Below are positions 9,242-18,048 of a stretch of 64,000 nt of DNA, piece after piece. The stretch spans positions 124,001 through 188,000 of the forward strand of contig NZ_QKUF01000002.1 of assembly GCF_003253565.1 (NCBI RefSeq), in the 5' to 3' direction. The notes beneath the pieces were generated by a model, which saw nothing but the letters and a program-made list of their open reading frames with translations, ran no database searches and had not been told where the DNA came from. Origin of the DNA: Thermosporothrix hazakensis. Its GTDB lineage: Bacteria > Chloroflexota > Ktedonobacteria > Ktedonobacterales > Ktedonobacteraceae. Position 1 is the stretch's first letter, and each line of letters begins with the position of its first letter. The position numbers and the translations under genes were made by a program.

Positions 9242-9340
9242 TTAACAACAACACATACAGCAGGAGAAGAAACAGGGGACGAAGAGGCGGCCTACAACCG
9301 TAACAGGGAACTCAGATCGCTCGGTTCTGTATCGATACAT
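9242..9340 (-). CDS. Putative Cys-rich leader peptide (32 residues)
   Basis: A short frame begins 39 nt after the predicted transcription start and ends 86 nt before the next gene. It encodes MYRYRTERSEFP... and finishes CFFSCCMCCC before TAA, so six of the last ten residues are Cys. Its start is preceded by a purine-rich stretch (AAAGAGAGAGAAGAA) that could serve as a weak ribosome site. Such terminal Cys runs are known from mycobacterial upstream ORFs that attenuate downstream genes when Cys-tRNA is scarce. The downstream region is pyrimidine-rich, with a T9 tract and CTCC motifs able to pair with the next gene's Shine-Dalgarno sequence. Function as an attenuator is an inference. Confidence 0.5.
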   Translation of the reverse strand: MYRYRTERSEFPVTVVGRLFVPCFFSCCMCCC

Positions 9341-9377
9341 TTCTTCTCTCTCTTTACAATACAATAACGATACTTCC

Positions 9378-9414
9378 TGAGAATCATTATATGGATGAGC
9401 GCAAACAATGTCAA
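9378..9414 (-). promoter_or_regulatory. Perfect consensus sigma-A promoter with Fur-like box
   Basis: Reading the minus strand, TTGACA (9414-9409), a 17-nt spacer and TATAAT (9391-9386) match the consensus at all twelve positions. TGAGAATCATTATAT (9378-9392) overlaps the -10 element and matches the 15-bp Fur/Zur-type TGATAATNATTATCA at about 11 of its 14 defined positions. The start is predicted near 9379, leaving a leader of about 224 nt before the first large gene. Confidence 0.65.
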
Positions 9415-9423
9415 CCACGGAGC

Positions 9424-9455
9424 AGAAAAATGAGAGGCCAGTTTTCTGGCCCCTC
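9424..9455 (-). terminator. Terminator of the beta-glucoside operon
   Basis: On the minus strand a GGCCAG/CTGGCC stem with flanking GAG/CTC (one mismatch) and a four-base loop is followed by ATTTTTC. It lies about 95 nt after the beta-glucosidase stop codon. Confidence 0.7.
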
Positions 9456-9549
9456 ACCAGTACCCCATGTCGTGTACCACACGAGAAGCACCCTGGGGAT
9501 ACTCTCACGCTGACAGTCGAGAAGTGAGTAAATCTCAGAGGAGTTGCAA

Positions 9550-10938
9550 TCAGTCTGTCTGCTCTGTGACTGCCGCGCTCTTCTGTTGTGCCTCGATATA
9601 GTTCGCATACCACAGCCCGCTCTGCTTGATAATCCGCTTCTGAGAGGGATAATCGACATAGACCAGGCCAAAGCGCTTGCTATATCCTTCGGCCCATTCA
9701 TAGTTGTCCATCAGCGACCAGGCAAAATGGCCCTGCACCGGAATGCCCTCGGCGACCGCCGCTTCAATCGAGGCCAGATGGGAGCGCATATACTCGACCC
9801 GCTCGGGATCATGAACCAGATCTCCACCATCCCAGATATCGTTGAAGGCAGCCCCGTTCTCGGTAATGACGATTGCGGGCGGAGCGTAGTCCTGCTGGAC
9901 CTGGCGCAGCGCTTCCAGTAAGCCCTGCGGGTAAATCTCCCACCCCATCACGGTACGTGGTGCGTCCTCGGGAACTGGCAGCGCCTCAAGCGCATTACTC
10001 TCTCGCGAGGTGCGCCAGCGCGAATAGTAGTTGACGCCCAGAAAATCCAGCGGAGCCGCGATGCGCGCCATGTCATCAGGCTGAATATCGGGTGCAACAC
10101 AGCCCAGATCTTCAAACAGCCCGTCAGGATAGCATCCCCGGAAGAGCGGATCAAGGAACCAGCGATTGCGGAAACGGTCCAGTCGCTCCGCCTGTTGTCT
10201 GGCCTCATCGCTCTCATCCATAGCATAAACCGGATAGGGATCGACCGTGAAGCCGATTTTCGCTCCGGGCTGTAAGAGGGCCCGCAGGCGCGGCAGGACC
10301 AGCCCATGCGCCAGAAGCACGTGGTGTCCGGCATTCAACGCGTCCTGCTTGTTTGCCAGACCCGGCGCATGCACTCCCACACCATGCCCGAGATAGGCGA
10401 TACACCACGGCTCATTAAAGGTGATCCACCAGTTTACCCGATCACGCAGACGCCGGGCCACAATCTCGGCGTAATCAGCAAATGCCTGTGCAGTCTCTCG
10501 TCGGAGCCAGCCGCCCCGCTCCTGAAGCGCATAGGGGAGATCCCAGTGATACAGCTTAACAAGCGGTGTAATGCCCTGAGCCAGCAGCTCATCAACCAGC
10601 CGATCATAGAAATCCAGTCCCTTTTCATTGACGGTTCCTGTCCCCTCGGGGATGATGCGCGGCCAGGCAATAGAAAAGCAATAGGCATTAAAATGCAGCT
10701 TTTTCATTAATGCGATATCTTCTTGAAAACGATAATAATGCTCAAGAGCCACATCACCTGTATCACCCTGATAGACCTTGCCTGGTGTCGCCGCGAACCG
10801 ATCCCAGATGGACTCACCGCGCCCGTCTACGCGAGTCGCGCCCTCTATCTGGTAGGCCGATGTAGACGCGCCCCAGAGAAAATGGGAGGGAAAACGATCC
10901 GAATGCACAGCACCCTCCGTCGCCGTTTTCTGGCTCAT
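9550..10938 (-). CDS. bglA: GH1 beta-glucosidase
   Basis: The 462-residue cytoplasmic enzyme is a family 1 glycoside hydrolase of normal length. It starts with the family signature FPSHFLWGASTSAYQIEGA. The acid/base Glu is in TFNEPW (about residue 174) and the nucleophile Glu in ITENGAAF (about residue 358). The C-terminal GHFAWSLMDNYEWAEGYSKRFG motif lines the sugar subsite. It hydrolyses the non-reducing beta-glucosyl end of cellobiose or other beta-glucosides. It is the last gene of the LacI/ABC operon, 7 nt after the second ATPase gene, so imported disaccharides would be cleaved inside the cell. Confidence 0.96.
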   Translation of the reverse strand: MSQKTATEGAVHSDRFPSHFLWGASTSAYQIEGATRVDGRGESIWDRFAATPGKVYQGDTGDVALEHYYRFQEDIALMKKLHFNAYCFSIAWPRIIPEGTGTVNEKGLDFYDRLVDELLAQGITPLVKLYHWDLPYALQERGGWLRRETAQAFADYAEIVARRLRDRVNWWITFNEPWCIAYLGHGVGVHAPGLANKQDALNAGHHVLLAHGLVLPRLRALLQPGAKIGFTVDPYPVYAMDESDEARQQAERLDRFRNRWFLDPLFRGCYPDGLFEDLGCVAPDIQPDDMARIAAPLDFLGVNYYSRWRTSRESNALEALPVPEDAPRTVMGWEIYPQGLLEALRQVQQDYAPPAIVITENGAAFNDIWDGGDLVHDPERVEYMRSHLASIEAAVAEGIPVQGHFAWSLMDNYEWAEGYSKRFGLVYVDYPSQKRIIKQSGLWYANYIEAQQKSAAVTEQTD

Positions 10939-10945
10939 GCGTCAA

Positions 10946-12016
10946 TTACTCCTTAGATGCTATTTCGTTAGAGAGAGAACGTGAACGGCCCATTGGCGTG
11001 GTATCATGCTTCTGTGCCCCATACAGAAAACAGGACGTCCAATGTCCGTGACCGAATTCGGTGCGTTCCGGGAAACGCTCTTTACAGACCGGCATCGCAT
11101 GTGGACAACGAGTATGGAAGCGACACCCTGTCGGAGGCTGGATCAGGCTTGGCACCTCGCCGCGAGCCTCTAGCGGTGTCCTGCGCTGTCCTTTCAGTCT
11201 CATGCGCTCTGGAGCAGGCGTCGCTGAGAGCAAAAGCTGCGTATAGGGATGTTTTGCCTGCTGAATCACCTGCTCACTCGGTCCCCCTTCCACCATCTGA
11301 CCGGCATAGAGGACCAGTGTCTCATCAGCAAAATAGCGAGCGCTTGCCAGATCATGCGTGATAAAGAGAATCGCAATCCGCTCTTCCTCTTTGAGCTGCG
11401 CCAGCAGATTCAGAATATCCAGGCGGATCGAGACATCCAGCATTGACACCGGCTCATCAGCAAGAATCACTTCTGGACGCACAGCCAGCGCCCGGGCAAT
11501 CGCCACACGTTGCCGCTGACCGCCGCTGAGCTGATGCGGATACTTTTCAATAAACTGCTCGGCAGGCGTCAGGCTCACACGCCGCAATAGAGCAAGAATC
11601 TGCTCCGTCTCTTCCTCCGCATTCTTCGCAAAGCCATAGATGCGCAGCGGGCGGCTGAGGTGATAGCGCACATTATGCACCGGGTTAAGCGAAGCAAAGG
11701 GATCCTGAAAGACCATCTGCACGCTGCGGCGATAGGTGGTCAGTGTGGCCGCGTTCGCCTTGCCAAGCGGCTTGCCATGAAAGCGAATCTCGCCACCAGT
11801 CGGGTCATAGAGCCGCGCCAGCAAACGCGCAATCGTTGATTTGCCGCTGCCGCTTTCGCCAACCAGCGCCGTCACCCTGCCCGGATAGAGTGCCAGCGAG
11901 GCCCTTTCCAGCGCGTGGACCGCCTGTTTACCCCCGAATGGATTCCACTGACGCAGCGGAAACTCTTTCTGCAAATTCATGATTTCCAGTATAGCCTGTT
12001 GGCTCATTGCGTTCAT
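10946..12016 (-). CDS. Oligopeptide/oligosaccharide ABC transporter ATPase, DppF/OppF type
   Basis: The 356-residue ABC ATPase has Walker A GESGSGKSTIARLL, the signature LSGGQRQRVAIARALA, Walker B VILADEP, and the C-terminal Opp/Dpp extension with a Cys-containing CRFHTRCPHAMPVCKE segment that binds a [4Fe-4S]-like site in this subfamily. It pairs with the preceding OppD-type ATPase, overlapping its stop codon by 4 nt. In this operon the cargo is probably a beta-glucoside rather than a peptide, because a beta-glucosidase and a LacI regulator share the transcript. Cellobiose importers of Thermotoga and archaea use the same transporter class. Confidence 0.93.
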   Translation of the reverse strand: MNAMSQQAILEIMNLQKEFPLRQWNPFGGKQAVHALERASLALYPGRVTALVGESGSGKSTIARLLARLYDPTGGEIRFHGKPLGKANAATLTTYRRSVQMVFQDPFASLNPVHNVRYHLSRPLRIYGFAKNAEEETEQILALLRRVSLTPAEQFIEKYPHQLSGGQRQRVAIARALAVRPEVILADEPVSMLDVSIRLDILNLLAQLKEEERIAILFITHDLASARYFADETLVLYAGQMVEGGPSEQVIQQAKHPYTQLLLSATPAPERMRLKGQRRTPLEARGEVPSLIQPPTGCRFHTRCPHAMPVCKERFPERTEFGHGHWTSCFLYGAQKHDTTPMGRSRSLSNEIASKE

Positions 12017-13110
12017 CTGCGTCGTTTCCTTTCTGCAAGCTCCGAGTAGCTACGCGCAATCTGAGCGGTCGAGGGCGGCTGATTCAAGAAGCGCGGATTA
12101 TACAAATGGCAGGCAACCAGTTGCTCGGTCGGTCCGCTCGGCTCAAGCGGAGGAACCACCCCACGACACGCCTCAAAAGCCATCGGGCAGCGCGGATGGA
12201 AGGCGCAACCGGTCGGCATCGCCCGCAGATCAGGAGGCGAGCCAGGAATACCGATCATCTGCAAACGTGGTCCATGCAGCGTCGGGAAAGCGTTCAACAG
12301 GCCATAGCTATAGGGATGGCGCGGCTGCCGATAGAGCTGCTCGCTAGTAGCCTGCTCGACAATATTGCCCGCATACATAATCGCGATCCGGTCCGAGAGT
12401 TCCAGCAACAGCGAGAGATCGTGCGTGATAAAGATCAGCGCCGTATTAAACTCACGGCACAGCCCGGCGATCAGATCCAGAATCTCGCGTTGCACCACCA
12501 CATCCAGTGCCGTCGTTGGCTCATCCATAATAATCAGTTCGGGACGCAGCGCAAGGGCGATCGCGATCGCCACACGTTGCCGCATGCCGCCGCTCAACTC
12601 ATGCGGGTAGCTTCTCAGACGATCAGCGGCAATACCGACCAGATCCAGCAACTCAACCGCTCGCTTGTGATAATAGTCCTTCCCCTTGCCGGGCCAGTGC
12701 GTATGCAACACATCAATAATCTGATCGCCGATGCTCAGCACGGGATTCAACGCGTTCATCGCACTTTGAAAAACAACCGCCAGCTCTTTCCAGCGAAACG
12801 AACGCAGTTGCGCCATTGACAGCTTCATAATATCAATGCCGTTGTTCGCGTCCAGTCGATCCAGCAGCGCGGGCGGGGTCTCCTTCTCTGGATCGGGATA
12901 ATAGATCACCTGTCCACTGGTAATCATTGCCGGAGGGCGGAGCAGGCGAGCAATCGCAAAAGCCAGCGTTGATTTACCGCACCCGCTCTCGCCAGCGAGG
13001 CCCAGGACTTCGCCGCGATGCAGCGTCAGGTCGACGCTCTTCACCGCGTGGACTGCCCCATCCATCGCCTCATAATCAACGCTGAGCGATTTCACTTCGA
13101 GTAATGCGTC
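12013..13110 (-). CDS. Oligopeptide/oligosaccharide ABC transporter ATPase, DppD/OppD type
   Basis: The 365-residue ATPase has Walker A GESGCGKSTLAFAI, the signature LSGGMRQRVAIAIALA, Walker B LIIMDEP and the C-terminal GCAFHPRCPMAFEACRG motif. The ATG at 13110 (MDALLEVKSLSVDY) is chosen because it aligns with family N-termini and sits 4 nt after the permease stop. The longer frame to 13185 lies inside the permease gene. With the DppF partner it forms the heterodimeric motor of the importer. Confidence 0.93.
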   Translation of the reverse strand, partial: DALLEVKSLSVDYEAMDGAVHAVKSVDLTLHRGEVLGLAGESGCGKSTLAFAIARLLRPPAMITSGQVIYYPDPEKETPPALLDRLDANNGIDIMKLSMAQLRSFRWKELAVVFQSAMNALNPVLSIGDQIIDVLHTHWPGKGKDYYHKRAVELLDLVGIAADRLRSYPHELSGGMRQRVAIAIALALRPELIIMDEPTTALDVVVQREILDLIAGLCREFNTALIFITHDLSLLLELSDRIAIMYAGNIVEQATSEQLYRQPRHPYSYGLLNAFPTLHGPRLQMIGIPGSPPDLRAMPTGCAFHPRCPMAFEACRGVVPPLEPSGPTEQLVACHLYNPRFLNQPPSTAQIARSYSELAERKRRR

Positions 13111-13114
13111 CATC

Positions 13115-14104
13115 TTACGCCACTTTCTTCTTTCTTCGGGCAAGCCGCCGCTCGTTGCGCAGCGTCGGGTTTGCCAGCTCATCAATGCCGAAGTTGATAA
13201 AGGTCAGACCGGCACAGAGCAGCGCCACACAGAGGCCTGGCGGGACAAACTGCCACCATCCACCTGTCATCAGTGCACCATCCGTCTGCGCCCAGTACAG
13301 GATCACGCCCCAGGATGGCTCAGAAACATCACCCAGTCCCAGGAATTCCAGGGCCACTTCAGAGAGCGCCGCGAAGATAAACGTCCCGACAAAGCTTGAG
13401 GCCACAATTGCGATCTCATTTGGCAGAATCTCAAAGAGAATAATACGCCAGGGCTTTTCACCAAGCGTGCGAGCAGCGGTGACAAACTCGCGCTGCCGCA
13501 TCGAGAGCGTCTGCGCGCGCAACACACGCGCACCCCAGGGCCAGCTTGTAAACAAGAGCACCAGAATAATCGTCCAGGCTCCCTTCACGGCAAACGACGC
13601 GACTACGATTGCCAGCGGCATGCCGGGCAGCACCAGGAAGATATTCGTGATAAACGACAGCACATCGTCGACCCAACCGCCACTGTAGCCCGCGAGCAGG
13701 CCGATCAGCACCGAGAGCAGCGTTGAGCCAGCCGCAGCCGTAAAGCTGATTAACAGCGAGACACGAGTTCCGTAGACCAGACGCGCAAAGATATCCTCAC
13801 CCTTCTGCGTGGTCCCGAGCCAGTGCGTCGCCGATGGTGCCTGAAACAGATCGTTCGTCAGGGTATGCGGATCATATCGCGCAAACAGCGGGCCGACCAG
13901 CCCTACCAGGATAAAGAACAGCAGTATCCCGATCCCGATCATCATACGCGTGTTTGAGGTAATCTGGGAAAGCTGTGCCTTCCACTGGCTCTGCACCTTG
14001 CCTGTTGTTCCCGCGACGTTCCCCGGCAGGACCACAGGCGCAACCTGCGCAGGGGACGACGCTTCTTGCACGTTCGGAGTGCTATTATTGGTCTCTTGCT
14101 GCAT
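13115..14104 (-). CDS. ABC transporter permease, DppC/OppC type
   Basis: The 329-residue permease carries a Pro/Ala/Asn-rich cytoplasmic N-terminus, an OppC-type linker (ARYDPHTLTNDLFQAPSATHWLGTTQKGEDIFARLVYGTRVSL), about six membrane spans and the EAA loop region RAQTLSMRQREFVTAARTLGEKPWRI. The ATG at 14104 has AAAGGGG upstream and starts just after the preceding stop. The TTG at 14107 is less likely. It forms a heterodimer with the DppB-type permease encoded immediately before it. Confidence 0.93.
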   Translation of the reverse strand: MQQETNNSTPNVQEASSPAQVAPVVLPGNVAGTTGKVQSQWKAQLSQITSNTRMMIGIGILLFFILVGLVGPLFARYDPHTLTNDLFQAPSATHWLGTTQKGEDIFARLVYGTRVSLLISFTAAAGSTLLSVLIGLLAGYSGGWVDDVLSFITNIFLVLPGMPLAIVVASFAVKGAWTIILVLLFTSWPWGARVLRAQTLSMRQREFVTAARTLGEKPWRIILFEILPNEIAIVASSFVGTFIFAALSEVALEFLGLGDVSEPSWGVILYWAQTDGALMTGGWWQFVPPGLCVALLCAGLTFINFGIDELANPTLRNERRLARRKKKVA

Positions 14105-14107
14105 CAA

Positions 14108-15103
14108 TTATCCCCTTTCGTGTCGCACCCGTGGATCAAGGAGCGCATAGACGATATCCGACAGAAAGTTCGCAGTCAGCATCGCGATCGCGATCATCAG
14201 GAAGATTCCCTGAATCAGGCTGTAGTCGAAGCCGCGAATAGCCGTCAGCAGGTCAAAACCGATGCCCGGATACGAGAAGACCATCTCTGTCAGCAGCGCA
14301 CCACCAACCACAAAGCCAAGCGACATCCCCAGACCGGTGATGTTGGGCAGAATGGCGTTTCGAGCGGCATAGGTAAACATCACGCGCCGCTCGGGCAGGC
14401 CTTTTGCTCGCGCCAGCAACACATAGTCTTCCGAAAGCGTTGTGACCATTGCATTACGCATGCCAAGCACCCACCCGGAGATAGAGCTGATCACCACTGT
14501 CAACGCGGGCAGGATCGCATGCAAGAGCACACTCAGAATAAAGTCCAGGTTCCAGCCGGGGTAGATATCGCTCAAGGCATCATAGCCACCACCGAGCGGG
14601 AAAATCCCCATATTAAAGGAAAAGATATACAACAATCCCAGGGCCAGCCAGAAATAGGGAATCGCCGAGAAGAAGGTCAACAGCGGTGTGACCACGGTAT
14701 CAACCCATGAATTGCGCTTCCAGGACACCACCACACCAAGCAGCGTACCGAGCAAGAAGCTGATAATAGACGCCACTCCCACCAGGCCAATCGTCCAGGG
14801 CAGGTCAGTCGCGATGACCTGAACCACCGGCGTTGGAAAATGCGAGGTAGCAATACCAAGCTCACCACGCAGCAGATTCCCCAGGTAGTGAAAGTACTGT
14901 ATCCACAGCGGATCGTTGCTCACGCCTAATTGCAATCGAATCGCGTCGAGCGTTGCCTGCGTAATTGTGCCCTGTCCACGCAAGCGGTTCACATACGCCT
15001 GCACAGGATCACCAGGCATCAGACGCGGAAGAATGAAGTTAATGGTGACCGAGGCCCACAGGGCCGCCAGATAAAACGCGATACGGCGGAGTAGATGACG
15101 CAT
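14108..15103 (-). CDS. ABC transporter permease, DppB/OppB type
   Basis: The 331-residue permease shows the classic N-terminal span and loop (INFILPRLMPGDPVQAYVNR), six predicted membrane helices and the EAA motif MVTTLSEDYVLLARAKGLPERRV. The C-terminal GALLTEMVFSYPGIGFDLLTAI is diagnostic for OppB/DppB proteins. The start has an AAAGGAG site. It follows the binding-protein gene by about 80 nt within the same operon. Confidence 0.94.
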   Translation of the reverse strand: MRHLLRRIAFYLAALWASVTINFILPRLMPGDPVQAYVNRLRGQGTITQATLDAIRLQLGVSNDPLWIQYFHYLGNLLRGELGIATSHFPTPVVQVIATDLPWTIGLVGVASIISFLLGTLLGVVVSWKRNSWVDTVVTPLLTFFSAIPYFWLALGLLYIFSFNMGIFPLGGGYDALSDIYPGWNLDFILSVLLHAILPALTVVISSISGWVLGMRNAMVTTLSEDYVLLARAKGLPERRVMFTYAARNAILPNITGLGMSLGFVVGGALLTEMVFSYPGIGFDLLTAIRGFDYSLIQGIFLMIAIAMLTANFLSDIVYALLDPRVRHERG

Positions 15104-15184
15104 CCTTCTTTCTTTTCTCCTTTCAGCTTGGGTTCGCGCAAGAGGCAGGGATAAGAACGGGCCTTATCCCTGCCCGCCACCCGC

Positions 15185-16897
15185 TTATGCAGCAGGTTTC
15201 AAGCGGAGAACGATTTGCGTGCAGTCGGGAGCGTCAAACGGTGATCCATAGGCGTACGGGTTGTCCTTGTCAGGCCAGCCGGTCGCGTTCTTGGTGCTGT
15301 ACTCAAACCAGCTCACATTGTAGTACAGAGGAATCGAAGGCAATTTCTCGACGACGATCTTCTGAATACCATAGAGCGCCTTTTTCTGAGCTTCCTTATC
15401 GGAGGTTGTGCGATACTGGTGCAACAGGTTGTCCGTCTCGGAGTCTTTCCAGTGCTGCCAGTTGGTTGCACCACCATTGGCGGCCTTGCCCTGATCCCAG
15501 GTATTGGAGCTCAGCAGCCAGTCGTTCAGGAAGAAGAACGGCGAAGGCCCTTTGTTCGTCCAGGAGATAGCCGTGTCATAGTTGCCGGTGTTCAACGCAT
15601 TCGAGTAGATTTCGGGCGAAGCCATCGCGTTCGGTTTGGCCTCAATACCCGCAGCCTTCAGGTTGTCAGAGATAACGGCAAGCGCACTCTGCCAGTCAGC
15701 CCAACCATTGGGTACGTTCATATTGAAGGAAAGCCTCTTGCCGTCCTTCTGGTAAATACCATCGCTGCCTTTGGTGAAGCCAGCCTTCTCCAGAAGCTGA
15801 GTCGCCTTTGCAGTATCATGGGTGAACGAAGCATTCTGATACTCCGGTGCGATCCAATCTTTATGGGCTGGCAGCAAACCAGTCGGATTGGCAGGAACGC
15901 CGTAGGGAGCCGCCTTCTGCTTGATCTCTTCGCGGTTGATCGCGGTGCTGATCGCCTGACGCACCTCAGGGATGTCGAAGGGGAACTTGGTCAGGTTCAG
16001 ATACAGCATCACAGTGTTATTGCTCTCGAACCAGTGATGATAGTTCTTCGGGTCCTTGTTGACGAAATTGGCATCAAACTTCGGATCCCAGCCAACACCG
16101 GCCCAGTCGATTTCACCACGAGAGAGACGCAACATCGCCGCGGTGTTATCGTTGGTCGCGATATAGCGAAGCTGTGCGATCTCCGGCTTACCAGACTCCC
16201 AGTAGTTGGGGTTCTTCACCAGTGTATAAGCCGAAGGGGAGAACTCTTTGAGGGTGTAGGGTCCGGTACCAACCGGCTTCTCGTTCTTGTCGGTTGCCGG
16301 GTTGGACTTCGCTTCCCAGATATGCTTCGGCACAATATAGGTCTGACTGAAAAGCCAGGTTGCCGTTGCATCGGCATTCTTGAAGTTCACCTTGATGGTA
16401 TTGGCATCGGGCTGTGCGTAATCCTGGATCAGGGTTGTCCACAGACCGGAGGTGTCAGTTGCAGGATATTTCTTCAGCATATCCAGCGTGAACTTCACGT
16501 CATCGGCGCTGAAGGGCTGTCCATCGCTCCACTTCACGCCCTGTCTGATGGTAAAGGTGATACTCTTTACATCATCAGAAAGCTTGTAATCGGAGGCCAG
16601 GATAGGCTTGATCTCACCGTTGTAGCGGTTCACATAGATCAGGGTCTCATAGATCATGCCCTGTGCACCGTACATGCCACCAGCATTCGGGCTGATGTAC
16701 GGGTTAAAGTTCGCGGAGGAGAAATTTCCCGCGGGCGATGCCAGGATATTGAGCGTCGTCTGTTTGTTCTGTTGCTGAGGATTTTGCCCCTGCGACCCGC
16801 CACTTTGACAGGCCGACAGAACAACCAGAAGAGCCAGCAGTGAAAGCAGTGTTAACTGTACTTTCCCCTTGACTCTGGAGAACGGTCGTAGAGCCAT
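15185..16897 (-). CDS. Family 5 extracellular solute-binding lipoprotein
   Basis: The 570-residue SBP_bac_5 protein has a lipoprotein signal with lipobox LSAC, lipidated at C30, and a Gln/Gly-rich linker. The fold shows the family hallmarks: DDVKSITFTIRQGVKWSDGQPFSADDVKFTLDM and a C-terminal VEKLPSIPLYYNVSWFEYS. It captures substrate outside the membrane for the Dpp-type permeases. Neighbouring GH1 beta-glucosidase and LacI genes point to cellobiose or another beta-linked oligosaccharide. The start is supported by AGGAGG 9 nt upstream. Confidence 0.94.
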   Translation of the reverse strand: MALRPFSRVKGKVQLTLLSLLALLVVLSACQSGGSQGQNPQQQNKQTTLNILASPAGNFSSANFNPYISPNAGGMYGAQGMIYETLIYVNRYNGEIKPILASDYKLSDDVKSITFTIRQGVKWSDGQPFSADDVKFTLDMLKKYPATDTSGLWTTLIQDYAQPDANTIKVNFKNADATATWLFSQTYIVPKHIWEAKSNPATDKNEKPVGTGPYTLKEFSPSAYTLVKNPNYWESGKPEIAQLRYIATNDNTAAMLRLSRGEIDWAGVGWDPKFDANFVNKDPKNYHHWFESNNTVMLYLNLTKFPFDIPEVRQAISTAINREEIKQKAAPYGVPANPTGLLPAHKDWIAPEYQNASFTHDTAKATQLLEKAGFTKGSDGIYQKDGKRLSFNMNVPNGWADWQSALAVISDNLKAAGIEAKPNAMASPEIYSNALNTGNYDTAISWTNKGPSPFFFLNDWLLSSNTWDQGKAANGGATNWQHWKDSETDNLLHQYRTTSDKEAQKKALYGIQKIVVEKLPSIPLYYNVSWFEYSTKNATGWPDKDNPYAYGSPFDAPDCTQIVLRLKPAA

Positions 16898-16965
16898 TGA
16901 AAAAACCTCCTGACGACAAACGAAAAATCACACGTTGATTCCCATGCACTCATTGCATGTAACAG

Positions 16966-18048
16966 CTACTTCGATAAAGAGAGAGGGGTACAGAGTTGCT
17001 TACATGATGCTCTTACAACAACATGCGTCTTATGTGTGATAAATACCGATCTGGAAAGGTTCCGTTCAGATACCGACCACTTCCACTCATAGGGCAACGA
17101 AGGCGTCTCGATCATGCGCAGCAACAGCTCGATAGCACTTCTCCCCATCTCATCCAGCGGCTGCCGGACCGTGGTCAGGGGAGGCTGCATCAGCGAGGCG
17201 AACAGCACATCATCAAAGCCAACCACCGTCACCTCTTCAGGAACCCGCAAACCAAGCGATTGCGCCGCAAAATAGACACCCTGCGCCATCAGATCGTTCG
17301 CGGCAAATATAGCGGTCGGGCGCTGATCCAGCGTCAAAAGACGTTCGGCGCAGAGCTGACCACTGCTCAGGGTGAAATCACCGGTCTCGATCAGTTGAGG
17401 CTCAACCATGATCTGAGCCTCGGCGAGCGCGTCGCAATATCCCCGAAAGCGATCGTGCGACACCTGATATTCAAGCGGCCCACGAATATGTGCGATCCGC
17501 CTGTGTCCGAGACGCACCAGATACCGCGTCGCTTCATATGCACCGTTGCGCTGATCGGCGGACACCCAGGGAATGCGCTCAGAAGGGGTTGCTTGATCGT
17601 CAAGGATCACCACAGGAAACCCCTGACGTTGCAGCTTCTCCAGATACTCGGTCGATTGCCCTGGATAGATTGCCAGCAAGCCAGCAACAAGCTTACGCTC
17701 CAGGATACGTTCAAGAATCTCGCTGCGGTCCTTCTGATGATTGCGATCATTGACGCTATACAGCACAAGCTCATAGTCGGTCTGCGCAATCACCTCAGCC
17801 ACGCCATGCATAATCTCCGGGATAAGAGGCCAGGTCAGTTCCGGAATGAGAGCGCCAATCAAACGACTCCTTCCGGCAAGCGTCGAAGCTGCGACACTGG
17901 GAACAAACCCGTGCTCTTCCACCACCTTCATCACCCGCTCCCGGGTCTCTGCGTCTACATCTGGTCGATTATTGAGCACACGAGAAACGGTCGTTTTGCT
18001 CACACCCGCCAGTGCGGCAATGTCCCGTATCGTCATCCTCTTTGCCAT
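16966..18048 (-). CDS. LacI-family regulator of the beta-glucoside operon
   Basis: The 360-residue repressor has the LacI HTH (MTIRDIAALAGVSKTTVSRVLNNRPDVDAETRERV) and hinge helix (PSVAASTLAGRSRLIGALI), followed by a sugar-binding core with the typical AIFAANDLMAQGVYFAAQSLGLRVPEEVTVVGFDD. It is the first gene of the operon and reads into the transporter genes 69 nt downstream. Palindromic sites lie 38-81 bp upstream of its start, consistent with autoregulation of the whole transcript. The effector is probably the imported beta-glucoside or its product. Confidence 0.93.
   Translation of the reverse strand: MAKRMTIRDIAALAGVSKTTVSRVLNNRPDVDAETRERVMKVVEEHGFVPSVAASTLAGRSRLIGALIPELTWPLIPEIMHGVAEVIAQTDYELVLYSVNDRNHQKDRSEILERILERKLVAGLLAIYPGQSTEYLEKLQRQGFPVVILDDQATPSERIPWVSADQRNGAYEATRYLVRLGHRRIAHIRGPLEYQVSHDRFRGYCDALAEAQIMVEPQLIETGDFTLSSGQLCAERLLTLDQRPTAIFAANDLMAQGVYFAAQSLGLRVPEEVTVVGFDDVLFASLMQPPLTTVRQPLDEMGRSAIELLLRMIETPSLPYEWKWSVSERNLSRSVFITHKTHVVVRASCKQLCTPLSLSK

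Noticed and set aside
10946-16897. Dipeptide transporter as functional label.
   Set aside because: The sequence family allows it, but the LacI regulator and beta-glucosidase in the same operon make a glucoside more likely.
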